The notes under the pieces were generated by a model. It saw only the letters and a program-made list of their open reading frames with translations. It made no database searches and was not told where the DNA came from. A program made the translations under genes and the position numbers. From Ectobius pallidus (taxonomy: Eukaryota; Arthropoda; Insecta; Blattodea; Ectobiidae), in NCBI GenBank assembly GCA_964059195.1, contig CAXKWD010000006.1:65365073-65429072 (forward strand): a stretch of 64,000 bases of DNA, read 5' to 3'. Shown here one piece after another: positions 46,770 through 58,862 of the stretch (positions within the stretch are counted from its first letter, which is position 1; each line of letters starts with the position of its first letter).

Positions 46770-47474
46770 TAACAACTATTAACCCTCTTATACTAAGTAC
46801 TGTCTACACAAGAACACAATAAAATATGCTATACATATGTTTACCTTCAATAGTGCTAAACAAGTATAATCATGCAACCATCACTTGTAGAATTTTGAAA
46901 ATTCTCTTTAACATGATTTGATTATAAAGCACAAAATGATTATTCATTAATTTTATTTTGAAATACTAATAATTAACTTGATTTTGAATTGCCTTACTCA
47001 TGATTTTTTTTAATTACTTCCAATTAACTGCAAACTTTTTTTTTTTTTAATTATTTATAAATTTCAAGTAATTTTTTTTTTTTCTGTGAATTCTGGAGAT
47101 TGCAAAAAAATTAAATATATGCATTTACTTTCTTACTTGTTTTAATTTTAAACAGTTCATGATCTTATCTGTATTTTAGATGAGGTCCCCTGATGTCCTC
47201 TTGTCTGGCTGCGATTTCCTCTTGATACATAATTTGTCCTCTTGAAATGTCCGAAAAATGTTCTTTCCGTTTGAAATCCTGAACTTGAAGTTTACACACT
47301 TGCCGAAAAGATGTCCATTAGTCCTTCCTATTCCTCGTCGTCTACTGGGTGTTGTTGCTCTACGTTGTATTCGTCGTTCTCCGTCGACTTCGTCGTCATC
47401 GTCGGTTGATCTTCCGTTGAGCGATTTTCTATTTAATGATCTTCTTTCGAGCCCCACGTTTGGTTTAAGCCACG

Positions 47475-48609
47475 TGTAGGGGTTTTAAGGCTGGGTGTTT
47501 CTTTTGGTGTTGGGCGCCACGTAAGTCATTACAGGTGCTTTTATTTACCTGTATGGTACTTACGAAATGGTGTTATTTCTTCTTTCCCCCTTACCTCGGC
47601 TTTCTTCAGTGGTTACGAGCTTGATCTTCTTGTTCAGGGCGACGAGTCGAGGAAACGTGAAGGCTAATTTGTTGAAATCACACATTGAATAATTTTGATG
47701 TTGGTTTTATTTCGAACTTCTGCGTTCCCACAAGAAAAGTACACATAGTACAACCAATTTTACCAGTTAGGCCTATACACACAAACACTTTGATACACTA
47801 AATAGTGACATGATGTCACTTTAACTATCCAAAACTTTAACACCTTTCACTTTTACTAAATTTACCCTGTTGCACACCGACTCCTTTAAGACATGACGAA
47901 TAAGACATAAGTATATGCTCGCTCGAAAATTAGGTCTTGACTGAATTTTCGAGGTAAGCACCTCCCCTAACTTTACTTCTAGTTGGCTGAAAATTTCTGG
48001 TTATGACGTTACAAGTACATATTGGTTTGGTCATAACTACCCTTCAGCCAATCGCTGATATGTGCATAAATAGTCGGCACGGTTCTTTAATCACACCGGC
48101 CTTCTTCACTTTACAGTTTTATTGCTTATAATATATTACCCTGCAATTTATACAATTCCTTAAAACCTAAATGCTTCCAGTCCGTCACCCTCGCTTTCCT
48201 TACAAATACAAAATTTTAACACTTCTTATTGTTAGTAACTTTCTGATATCCGTATAACGGCAAATGTTTTTCTAAAGCTCTCTTTTCATACATTTGCAAG
48301 ATTTATGTCTTTATTTTGCAATCTACGTCCTGTTCCATCTTTCTTAATAACCATTTTCAATAAGTTTTATTACTGGTGCCAGTTTCTCTCAAAGGATTTG
48401 AATGGTTTTTACAATAGCTATTCTTACCCCAAGAACCTGTACACCAGCATGACAGTATTGTTCGCAAATGGGCTCAGACTGGTGACGCCCGGTTTGCAAG
48501 CTTAGTATTTATTTTTCTACTTCAAGTATCCTTATACTGATCAGAATAATTTTAAGTATATTTCTTGTAAATGTATTGAGATAGAAACCCATATCATTTA
48601 TCGGCTTCA
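47475..48609 (-). repeat. LTR (5' LTR by gag orientation)
   Basis: Partner of 40966-42100 and apparently identical. Just inside it on the gag strand is a GA-rich leader of about 700 bases before gag. The leader begins CGTGGCTTAAACC; a TGG two bases in is where a primer-binding site would start, but the following bases match no tRNA 3' end that I can recall. Confidence 0.93.
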
Positions 48610-48610
48610 A

Positions 48611-48997
48611 AGTGTTAATAAATGGGAAGAAGAATGGAACAGTACAAAAAACGGTACAGTGACAAAGACGTTTCTCCCCAGTATAAAAGACAGGTTAAAA
48701 ATAAACGTACCGCTAAGTGGAAAAATAACTAGCTTCTTAACAGGCCATGGGAAAATGAACTCATACTATTTTCGATTTAATATAACAAACAGTCCTATGT
48801 GTACGTGTGGAAACGAAGAACAAACAGTGGATCACCTACTATTTAAATGTATCAAACTTGAAAGGGAAAGACAAATTTTTAAGAACAATATGATAAGTAA
48901 ACATGGAAAATGGACATTTGACAAAATCAAATTAATGCGCTATTATACACAAGAACTAATCTCATTCATTAATTCGATAGATTTAGATAAGATGTAA
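48611..48997 (+). CDS. LINE ORF2, last 128 codons (after the LTR insertion)
   Basis: Beginning at the AGT codon within the right AAGT duplication, this frame continues ORF2 in register through KTFLPSIKDRL, FLTGHGKMNSYYFRF, a C-x-C-x8-H-x4-C finger (CTCGNEEQTVDHLLFKC) and LERERQIF, and stops at TAA 48995-48997. AGT is also the last codon of the 5' part, so one codon is shared between the two copies of the duplication. The uninterrupted protein would be about 1,238 residues. A 285-bp 3' UTR and the poly-A tail follow. There is no start codon of its own that matters. Confidence 0.9.
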   Translation, partial: SVNKWEEEWNSTKNGTVTKTFLPSIKDRLKINVPLSGKITSFLTGHGKMNSYYFRFNITNSPMCTCGNEEQTVDHLLFKCIKLERERQIFKNNMISKHGKWTFDKIKLMRYYTQELISFINSIDLDKM

Positions 48998-49276
48998 AAG
49001 AATGAAGTAGTAATACAAGTAGTTAACTAATATATCAGAAATACAGGAGATTAACTAATATTATATAAATAGAGTAGGCCTATACCTACATGTTAAATAA
49101 TATTGTAAAGAATAGTATGAAAATTTAGTTTTAATAAGGTAATGAATAAGTTCCACAGTAACCAGCCATAGAATAAGGAAGATAAAAGACAGTATATTAT
49201 ATGCATTAAAATGTAATATTAGTAATTAGTGCATGTAGTATTACTCTCATTGTAATGGGACATGCAGTTAATAAAC

Positions 49277-49310
<34 letters not shown>

Positions 49311-49317
49311 AAGGATG

Positions 49318-51255
49318 CTTCCGCATTCCTCGGAAACAGTATAGAGTAATTAACAGGATAATTGATAGGAAAAGAGCAGGAAATATATGGGTCGTTAAGC
49401 AATGCATCAGTATAAACAATGTATAACAGTTCTTATTTTTAGTGACTTGTAGTCCATCGAGGGATTCACTCTCCAAGAGAAACCTTTCACGCTTTTGGAG
49501 CGGTCGTTTTAAATTGTAAATCGAGCTACTTTAACTGTTCCACTAACACGTTAATACATAGACAGAGGATTTGGTGAGGCCTGAAAGTAAATCCTCTTTT
49601 AGAAGGGAGAGAAGCGCCAAAGGTTAACCATGCATGCAGTCTTCCCCAACACATACAAAAGACTGGGTGAGTGGGAGCTTTCTGTTTATACAAGAACTGT
49701 TTTCTTAATTTAAATCCTACAGTGTCTTATATTACATGGGTTTATTTTAAGAAAATGGCTTAGTTAACGTTTGCTAGTTTCAGAATAAAAAGAAAACATG
49801 GCATTTTAGTATTGGACATTTTAAACGGTATACGGAGTTCAATCCCCCTTCCACAAAAGTGGTTTTGGAATTATCTGTCAGTATTCTGTAGTCTTCCTGG
49901 ACATGGAATTTTAAATCTAAATTATTAGTAGGAATTCAAGAATACGGTTGTTTTTTAGTAACACACAGTTACACAGCTCGATTGTCTTATATAAACTCTC
50001 CAAAAAGCTTTTATTTTACGAAGAAAGGTTGGGCCTTTAAGTGAGGAAGCATTTGATTCTTATTTTAACCATTTCTTGAGATGTATTTCAAACCTCCAAT
50101 CCTGTCATCTGTCGGATGGTAGGCCCTGTCCCTGATAGAGATTTAGCACTATGGAGTTCAGGTTATAAGAAACACAAGTAGTATCACATCTGTCTTCTAT
50201 TGTTTTGTATGCAGCACGAAATAATGTTTGGTTTTTTCATGATGGCCGGTCGTCTAGGTGGGGTTCATGTAACACACAAGTAAATGAAAGGATGCATGCG
50301 TTAGTTGCTGTGCAACAATCGAAGCGTTTACGTGTCATAGCGTTAAATAAAGTATAGTGTTAAGTAAAAACATAGCCATCCTGTGTTTAAGAATGATATC
50401 CATTGAAAGCAAACAAACAGTCAAAAGCCCAAGAGTCACTATGATCAAAACAGTATTATTCATGAATCTGTATTCCCGTATTACTCGCACATCAGTACCC
50501 TGATCTAGTGCTCAAATAAATCACGGGTAGGTATGCCAGTTTTTAACCCATGTAATTGCATAAGATACTTATTGTTCCCCAGAGGTTTTATTCACTATGT
50601 AAGAATTCGTATTGAAGTTTATAATTAATACGCTAAGAAACTGTAAAAATGTAACACTTTTATTCTTGAATTCAGGACAGACACAGTTTAGGCAAGGAGA
50701 ATAGCTTTATAAAATAAATGGAAAATGTAGATATATGACAGAAAAGCTTAGGTCTTCGAAACATTTTAACATCTAAAAGGCCATAACATAGAACACGTTA
50801 AAATAATTGTAAACCTTGGTTACATCGGCCATCTCACCCACAAAAAAATAACGAAAACAGAAAATAACATGGTAACTGAACTCAACAAATGATGCACAAA
50901 AAGGTAAGAATACGAATAAAAATAAACCAAGAACTTGTAGGCTGAAAAACGAATAACTCTATAAATTGAAATCAATAAAATAAATAAAACCCACCAGAAA
51001 ACTCAAAAGACTAAGAAATTTATTACTCATACCTTGCTGTTGGGTGAAAGCCTCGGCTGGAGTAAGTTAGGCATGCACGCCACTCCAATAAACAGGTCCT
51101 GATCCCTTGACTTCCTTGTACAGAATGCCTCGGCGACTAGCGACTCGAAACTCACAATGTAAGCAAAAAAAAAACAAAAAACACACACACACATGCACGT
51201 GGACAAACGGACATGACGTCAAACCACCAGCAGTAAAATTGGACTAGAGAGAGCA
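49318..51255. other. Unassigned DNA
   Basis: No supported gene. A B-box-like word (GAGTTCAATCCC, near 49836) and a GC-richer stretch at 51040-51150 are the only departures from the background. Confidence 0.4.
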
Positions 51256-51287
51256 GTAGAAGAAGAAGAAGAAGAAGAAGAAGAAGA
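51256..51287 (+). repeat. (AGA)n microsatellite
   Basis: About ten AGA/GAA units. The poly-Leu and poly-Ser frames opposite are artefacts. Confidence 0.95.
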
Positions 51288-51552
51288 GACGGAGGTATGC
51301 ACGAAACGAAAACAAAGAAAGAAGCTACCAAACATAGTCCAATAAGATAGCGAAACAACTTGTGAGGTAAGTTGTAGACAAGAAATATAAATTAATACAA
51401 AAGGAGAGTGCACAAAATAGTAAGAGGCACATTGTAGGCTATATTTCGATACTCGTGTGGGAATTTTTAAAACAAAATCGAGGAAAAATATAAAAAACTG
51501 AGACTAAATCGAGTCGAGTTTCTGTTATACACTTCACACACAAGAATCGCAT

Positions 51553-51815
51553 TATCTATGCGTGCGCAAGAAGTCGCCGATACCAAGATGTCTTGCAACA
51601 TAACCTAGCTGCCTGATTAAATACCGTAAGTCAATATTTAAAGAAAAAGGGAAAGTCAGATAACACTGAAATTATATATTTCAATTAGCAAATATGACTA
51701 TATTTATTCTGTATCTGTAATATTAAGTATATCAAAAGCTACTGGCTGTGTAGTAAGCAATGCGGTAAGTTAGGTTACCGGAACTGGGTCTAGACAATTC
51801 GAGTTTCCACCATGA
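51553..51815 (+). repeat. Dispersed repeat family C, copy 2
   Basis: It aligns with 3440-3745 in the same orientation: GTCGCCGATACCAAGA, CTTGCAACA, CCTAGCTGCCTGAT, TTAGCAAATATGACTA, ATATCAAAAGCTACTGGCTGTG and GCGGTAAGTTAGGTT. The tRNA-like box at the 3' end is worn here (ATTCGAGTTTCC). Confidence 0.6.
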
Positions 51816-53364
51816 TAGTACTAGTGAAAAACACTAGTGTAAAAAACTGACTTAAATAAACTTAATATTATCCTCAAAGACAACATGGAAATGTAACTAG
51901 CATGATGCTAGGCAATGCTTTTCTGTTCGAGAAATATAATGCATGTATTTTTGTCTGTTAATGTGAAATTTATTTTGTGTCCTACTGTGTCTGAATGTTT
52001 ACATGTTGCGAGTAACGAGTTTTTATCCTTACAGTGTCTGGGCATAACTCGGGATTCCTTCAGACTCTTGTAGTGTAAAAAGGTAGATATTAATTTAGCT
52101 TTTGGATTTGTAATATCACATCGATTTTTCATGGCTTCGGTGTTGTGGTCAACCTTTCCAGGTGTATCTAGGTATGAAAGCTTTGACACATCCCTTGTAA
52201 ACTTGCTAAAATGTAGAAAACTGGAATCAATTCAAATACAACTTCTACTCTTAATTTAAAAATATGGATATGATTTCCGTCCACTGCAAAGTAGATTAAA
52301 ACGTGAAGGTTACTGTAATTCTATAGCGAGCCGAGATTTCATTTTCGTAGCATTGCGTTTTGAATTGGAAGCTGAGCTCATGCTGGTGTGAACCTGCGCG
52401 GCTGCCGTAGCAGCGAGGAGATTAGAACAGTATACTAGCTAGTTCAGACACGGGACTAGAGGATTTATTTGTGATGCTAAATTAAATTGAAGTGGATTTA
52501 CATGAGAGGGTGGGAATCATGTGGAAGCCTTCAGCGAACCCAGAGGTTAGAGGTTGTGTGATTCAGTTTAAAATCTAAGTGCAAAAGGAGGGGGGGGGAC
52601 TTTGTGGAAGGGGGAGGGATGTTCAAGTTATTACATCAAACTGATTGCTTGCTAGGGATTCTAACTTAGGGATGAGCCATTTTGCTTTTGGGGATTGCAG
52701 AATGTATTAGAAAAGAGAGGCAGGGGTAGAAACTTTGTATTCGTCATCGAAATGACTGGGGGGGTGGTATCTTCAAACATAGGACTTGGGTGCGGTTAAT
52801 TCAAGATAGTAGAAATAAATTCAGCTGTCCTCCATTGAAGATGTAGTTGTCACGCGTAATGCAATTGTGGCGTATAGTCATCTACGTTTAAAATGCACTC
52901 TCTAGTACCTGTTTTCAAATTGGAAGAAATGGGACTGTCTGTAAACTTGAAGTTTATTCCGACATTTGGCTTAATGTTATAAGTAGGGTTCGGATATTTA
53001 TGACCTAAAAAATTTGAAATATGAAAGACAATAGGACCTTCAAAATAGCTAAATATGAACCAAAATGTGATCAAACATACGCGTGTATTATGAATGACAA
53101 ACAATTCCTACATTATATTATGAGTATAAAAAATATGATGCTATATCAACGTGAAAGTAAAATTTTGTTTTCTTCTGCAATGCTAAGTGATTCCTCCTTT
53201 TCATTCGGTAATTAGTCACAATAAATATAATTCATGTTTCGGATATTCTCAAGATAAGATTCAGACCTCTCGTTATATTACCTACGAAAGTATTCTGATT
53301 GCATCATGTTTTGTAATGTGTATGGCTAGGACAATAGGCCATTGCTTTTACTCTTAAGTATTCC
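51816..53364. other. Unassigned DNA
   Basis: No supported gene. G-rich runs occur around 52589-52617 and 52758-52766. Confidence 0.4.
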
Positions 53365-53475
53365 TCTGGCTTTTTATGTTCAAGGTCGCGGTTCGATCAC
53401 GGTATTTCTGTGTGCACAAATGACAGGTCCATGAATGTAGATTTACAGGGAAAATTCCGGCACACCGGAACCATA
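53365..53475 (+). mobile_element. SINE family 1, fragment (copy 3)
   Basis: B box GCGGTTCGATCAC (53389-53401) is followed by TTTCTGTGTGCACAAAT, GTAGATTTACAGG and AAAATTCCGGCACACCGG, as in the copies at 10029 and 23611. The A-box region is lost. Confidence 0.7.
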
Positions 53476-55843
53476 TAACCAACCAACCACCGTGGATTGA
53501 AATCTCTTACCACTAACATATTCTGAATGTCACATATCGTGTTCCATTGGCATGCTGTCAATCTGTGGATGAGAGTATAATGCTCAAGAGTGGAAGTTTC
53601 ATTGCCAAAGACTGATTTTCTTAGATAACAGAGGGACAAGTGATAAACCCATCGCCTCAACAACCAGCTGTAGGAAACTAGGGTATTACTTGATGTTAAA
53701 GATCCGGGAAATTTGGACCTGAGACGCTAATTTAGACTTGGAATTCTGTAACGTGCCGTAAATTTATGACATGGTACCCATGGCCTTTAGTCCCTCACGG
53801 AGGTCTTCATTAGCCTACTAGGATTTTCACATTCATTAAGATTTGTCAATTCAATTCGATCATCTGGTATTACTTGAGATTCTGAAATTTAAATGTGTAA
53901 GTAAGTGCATAGACCAATGAAATGTATACTAAACTGTGATATAAAATTCTTACCATATCCCGAGGCGTAAGATGTTTATAAAAATGCTCTTTTTAAAAGA
54001 TTAAGTCAGAATAGCTTAAAGAAAGGTTTGTTAAGCTATGAATGAACTTAACTTGCAAAGAAGGCTTCTTTCTCATCGTGTACGGAAGGTCATTGTAAAC
54101 TTACAGAAAAGTTTTTATAATGTATTGTTAACTTTATTTAAAAGTTTTCCGCTACAGTGGATGGAAAATGGGGTGGAGGACGAAAGTTTATTTTGGTTTC
54201 CATTGAGGAAAGTTATTATGAAATAAGAAAGTTAGTTCTTATAATAGAACATTATTTCTAACCAGCTTCAGTTTGGATAATTGGACATGGCATTTCTTAA
54301 CACGTTCAGTAAGTAGTTATCTCCGATCGTCACAGTTCTTTTTTGTTTAGTCTTTCGATTCTATGATTTATTTTTTTAGATTTTATAGGTGATTCAATAA
54401 ATTCATTAAATTATAAAAATTCTTAAACAATTAAACACCAAGACTAAAAAAGCAATGTAGGTCTGCTTTACCAAATAGGCCCTACTTTACCAAGTTGGCC
54501 CTACGGTATTAAGAAAAAGTATTTTTATTTAGTGCTGAATATCTTTTTCACTGAAATCTCTTGTTTGTTTATTAAATTTATAGACAAACTATATTTTCTT
54601 GAAATGAATTACCTGAACACTAATGAAATATACGCCTATGTATAATATGTTATATTTATTAATTTTAGTATTGGGTTCTTTACTAAGATAATAATATCAT
54701 ACATCTTGAATTATTTTGTGTTCAGTGAAATAATCTTAATAGGCATTAAGAAGAACTTTTACTGTGTATTTTTTAAACTTACATTATGCTTTTTTAGAAC
54801 ATATGAGGGATTGGAATTAATTATTCCAATTATTTGAAGTCCAGAGTCGTTAATGAAATTTATCATTCGGAAAATTGACTAATTAGTACGTCAGAATGGA
54901 ATGGAAAGAAACCTGCAGATTTTTACTGTTACTTTTTCGAGTCGAACACAACAGAAAATCTAATATCTAGTAAAAAACTATATTTTGTCGAAACATTTAG
55001 AACGCCCCGTTTCCAAAAATCTATCAAGTGGTCGTGCTAATTTTTGTTTTCATTGTAGAACATGAAACTACGAAAAGAATGTATATGCGTAATATGCCTA
55101 CTTGTTTTCATGACGTGCTCTATTATAAAACGAAATAGAAATTAATTGTTCTTTGTTATTTTTTCTCTCAAAATGAATAAATTTCAACGTCATTCAATGA
55201 ATACTTTTCGAGACAATGTTATTCGAATGTTATTATTTATATTATAACGTTAAATTAGAGATATTAAAAAAGAAATAAACAAACACTTCCTAAATTTCTC
55301 GCAAAATAAACATATCTTATTTCCTGTATCTCCTAATGTTGGGACGTAGGGCCTCCAAGTGGAGGTTTCTGTTACCTATGGGAATTTTGTACGCTTATTT
55401 TCCGAGAGAAGGCAGAGGGACAGGTGAAAATAAACGTAGTCATGATTACATAACATGAACAGGGAGTTTTCTGAAAGCTATAATAGTAATAAAATAATAA
55501 CAAATTAATTGCCTAGCAATAAGCATTATTATACTTATTATTTAATAATATCAACAATAACCGTTAACTAAACACAAACTACACAATGGAAACTGAAAGA
55601 AACTCTAAAAGAAAACAAAATAATCTCATCTCTAAATGCACTGAAACAATACTGAACATCTTAATAATGTGCCCTTGCGCCATTCCTATTAGGCCTAATA
55701 TCTGCCTCAAATCTTCTAGGAACGGACTGAATAGATGTTGAAATTGGTCTGGTTCGTTTATTTGATTTTTCCAGACTCTCTGTCAATGTCGTAACAAATC
55801 AGCTCTAGTTATCTATTGTGCAGCTACTCATCATGCCCAAATA

Positions 55844-55844
<1 letters not shown>
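53476..55844. other. Unassigned AT-rich DNA
   Basis: I see no supported feature in these 2.4 kb. Confidence 0.4.

Positions 55845-55889
<45 letters not shown>
55845..55889 (+). repeat. (ATT)n microsatellite
   Basis: About 15 ATT units. Such tails often mark the minus-strand end of a retroposon, but nothing identifiable adjoins it. Confidence 0.9.
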
Positions 55890-55997
55890 GAATCTCCAAA
55901 TATAATTAACCCTCTTTCACCTTTCGGTGTGCTAGGGTTTTAGTTACAGTAGGCTACTAAATAATGCAATTTACATTTATTAATATTTCGCTTAATT

Positions 55998-56338
55998 TCT
56001 ACACTTACAAAGCATATATAGAAAGATTGGGTGCGGAAGATAGAGCAGCAATGGCCTGGATTCGCCTGGGAAGATGGAAAACTCAGAGAATTTCGGATGA
56101 GGGAGGGGGGAGAATTTGCCCAATGTGCAGGGGAAATGAAACCTGGGTTCATATCTTGGCGGGATGTGTAGTGACAGAGCGCTGGAGAGTTATGATGCTA
56201 CCCGACAAATTTTTAAACTCGCAAAGAAGTAGGGAGGCATGTCTAAATCTATTACTGGATGAGCACAATTGGCACGGGTTATGTAAATTTCTGCAGAAAG
56301 TGAGATGTATGAGAGAAAGCCTAGATTTAGAGAATTAA
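55998..56338 (+). pseudogene. C-terminal LINE ORF2 fragment
   Basis: The order is YKAYIERLGAEDRAAMAWIRLGRWKTQRI, then a C-x2-C-x8-H-x4-C finger (CPMCRGNETWVHILAGC), then VVTERWRVMML and a helical tail, ending TAA 56336-56338. The finger after a short basic stretch is the usual last domain of LINE ORF2. The open frame extends upstream to 55964 into AT-rich flank, which is probably not element sequence. A truncated, non-functional copy. Confidence 0.7.
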
Positions 56339-56635
56339 GGAAATCTAAGTATTATTATTTTTTTTTATTATTATTATTATCTTTTTGTTTTTTGTCTTAA
56401 TAATGTCTATGTGTCTATGAAATTTTTACCATTTTGGGGGTGGGGGGTTACGTCTGGGGTTATGTAAATAATAGAATATAGTTTTTTTTTCAATTGGGTT
56501 TTTTATGGGGTAATAATTTAAGTGTATGCAGTGAGCACGTATGGTCGACACCGACCCGTGCGCCGGTTAATGTAAATAATGTGATTTATATGTGAGAATT
56601 TTTTTGTGAAAATAAATACACACTACTACTACTAT
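55998..56635 (+). mobile_element. 5'-truncated LINE 3' end
   Basis: About 113 in-frame codons of a LINE C-terminus (55998-56338) are followed by a 300-bp 3' UTR containing T-rich and G-rich runs. It ends in AATAAATACACACTACTACTACTA, a short tandem tail. I found no clear target-site duplication. The family differs from the R1-like ones here in its finger spacing and its 3' UTR. Confidence 0.7.
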
Positions 56636-56639
56636 TAAC

Positions 56640-58840
56640 AATATAGCAGATATGAATAAAATTAGCAATCAGATACTAAATATTAAATGGAAATATTAAA
56701 TAATATTTAAGAGAGGAGACTTTTGGGGGGGGGGGGCAGAGAGGACATTGATGTCACGATGAAGATCGAAGAAATCTCGCGTTAAACCAGCAGTATGGAT
56801 AGCACTGTTATCTTGGATCAACCTTATCCACAGTAACTGACTTCTTTCACAGAGAAAACTGCTCTCACACTGGGAATAACAACTTGTTCGAAGATTATGA
56901 AATATACAAATACAATAAAAATTGTGTTAGATAATAATCATTGTGTTACACCTCTACTGCTGCTTCAGGAACCCAATCTCCGAACCCGTGAGTCATGTGA
57001 ATGCCGGGTTGAGTTCACCTATATAGTTACTACACCTGCAATCGCGATGGCTAATTACAAAATTCAATGCTAACTTATATTTTCTCTTACAAAATAACAT
57101 ACTAGAAACAATGAGCAAAATGCAAAATGTAGGCAGACATTTAAAAAGTAATTTTAGTGTAATAATAATAGTTGCATTAACTATTCTCATTCTTGTTGTT
57201 ATTTTATCGTATTTCACTTGAAAAGCAGTTTTAACCATTTTTAGTTTTTAACGTCTTATTTAGCCATTTTTAGGTTTTATAATATTGGACTGTTTGACTG
57301 CCTTGACAATGAAACAGATAATTATGTTAAACTACCAGAGTTAGCTAGCAAGGAACAAAATAGTTTAAAACCTAAGAATCCGGGCCCTAGTGATCACACT
57401 GTGGATTCTACATTTCATAAACATCTTGTTCAAGGTTTCTATAGGTATTTCTTTTGCCATTTATTTTTGGTGACGACTAATCCTCACCTATTTCCTATTG
57501 ATTAAACCAGACCCAAGAGCTTCATCGCAAAGCTTTACTTCTGTAATTTTCGTGCGCCCCTCATCGTAAGGAACCCATTTATTTTTAGGGCTGACTTAAA
57601 TAAATAAATAAAATATTTTCATATGCACTGACAAACTCTAATACTTAAAGTTTAGGTTACCAATATTGCATGTTTTCCTTGGAAATAAATCCTATCTGAA
57701 GACTGTTTATGAGTTGAGAAATATTTGATTTTGATTCAAGCCTTTTAATTTGTTATATTCAGAGTGCTGAATAAGTTATTCTGGATTCTCTATTACGGTT
57801 TTGCATTCGATTTCATTCATCCTATTCACCACGTTAAAACAGCATGAGAGCTGTGGGGAGGGATATTCTGTTTTTGCTTGCTGAAATAACATATTAACGA
57901 GATAACGGAGTTACTTTTGCTGTTGGTGCTGGATAGCTAAACAAATGTCGATCTATAGCTCGGAGGTAGAAACTCAGAAATAAAATAAGCAAACGCTTAG
58001 GTTTGACTGACATTCTTTTCTTTTTTGTTTTTCGGAATATTTTATTTTCCCTTGAATGTAAGAAGGTAATATGCAATTTTTTCTTAGCGTTCAATCACTA
58101 TTTTGCCTAATTACAATGGGGTTATAGCTTAATGCTTGATATCTAATTTAGACAGTTAATGTGTTTGTTAGAGGGGTTTTTTATGTAGTGTACGAAATTG
58201 TTGCATAATGTACAAATAGCCATTTAAAAATCTTTACAATGACTGGCCGGCCAATGTGAGTAGCTTTGGCGATGTTTCTTATAGACAAAGTGAATGTGGG
58301 ATTGGAATTTACTAGGGTAATTTTATTTTTAGTTTTACGTACCTTTGAGTTTAGAATACAAATAGGCCTATATAATAAAATGAATAATTTCGAATTAATT
58401 ATTGTGCAAGTCGACAGCACAGAAAAGAAAACGAAACAAAATTCATGATTTATTTGAAAAGAAATATAAGGAACATAAAACTTACCTATTCACAGAAGAT
58501 GTTGAAAATGTTTAAAAGGAAACACCTCGTTTACCTCACCATGAGTCCGCCGATATTTCATCCTTATCGTATTCTTCAAAATTGAGTAGAGTTGAAATTA
58601 TCAAACCAATTAAAACCGAGAAAACAGGCGATTAAAGTTTGCATACACTGGCGATTTGAAAGCTACTAAGGTTTAAAAATGTTGTCAACAGCACCTGTTC
58701 CATGCATGAAAATGCCATAAAATTTTGCAGTTATACTTTAGGGTAGACCTATGCTTAATTTCTTACACTAAAATAATAAAAAAATCCTTTCTTTGACCAT
58801 AATAGCTAAATCACCACTTCTGTGGTCTCTCATTGTCCTC
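56640..58840. other. Unassigned DNA
   Basis: No supported feature apart from a G-run (13 G at about 56725-56737). Confidence 0.4.
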
Positions 58841-58862
58841 GGGGGGTGGGGGCCGGGGGCGT
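58841..58862 (+). repeat. G-rich tract with quadruplex potential
   Basis: Runs of 6, 5 and 5 G with one- and two-base spacers. A quadruplex is possible if the first run is split. Confidence 0.6.

Larger units (their letters stand above)
40966..48609 (-). mobile_element. Non-autonomous gag-only LTR retrotransposon
   Basis: Two 1,135-bp direct repeats (40966-42100, 47475-48609) begin TGTAGGGG and end CTTCA, so they have the TG...CA ends of LTRs. AAGT at 40962-40965 and 48610-48613 is the 4-bp target-site duplication. The 5.4-kb interior has one long gene, gag-like, on the minus strand, and about 2.4 kb of AT-rich DNA with a minisatellite and a 28-T run (43755-43782) where pol would be expected. 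I found no protease, RT, RNase H or integrase motif on either strand. No convincing primer-binding site or polypurine tract adjoins either LTR. Four-base duplications and Retrotrans_gag-like Gag suggest Ty3/Gypsy affinity. It would need an autonomous partner to move. Confidence 0.88.
36788..49306 (+). mobile_element. R1-like non-LTR retrotransposon split by an LTR element
   Basis: An 11-bp direct repeat, AATGAAGGATG, lies at 36777-36787 and at 49307-49317, the second directly after a poly-A tail (49283-49308). Coding parts are a partial ORF1 with three CCHC knuckles and an ORF2 with endonuclease, RT, RNase H and a terminal zinc finger. The LTR element at 40966-48609 plus one AAGT copy accounts for 7,648 bp, leaving about 4.9 kb of LINE. 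ORF1 homology begins only near 37190, so the 400 bp at 36788-37178 are unexplained: inverted 5' DNA, filler, or a chance 5' repeat match. No stop or frameshift is visible in the remaining LINE coding sequence. Confidence 0.85.

Noticed and set aside
47176..47457. 93-codon Arg/Asp-rich minus-strand frame in the LTR element leader
   Set aside because: It starts on GTG, has no ATG near its start and is explained by the GA-rich leader; it could still be a leader peptide but I cannot support it.
43755..47474. The gag gene as a retroposed cDNA inside the LTR element, suggested by the 28-nt poly-T
   Set aside because: I found no target-site duplication flanking such an insert.
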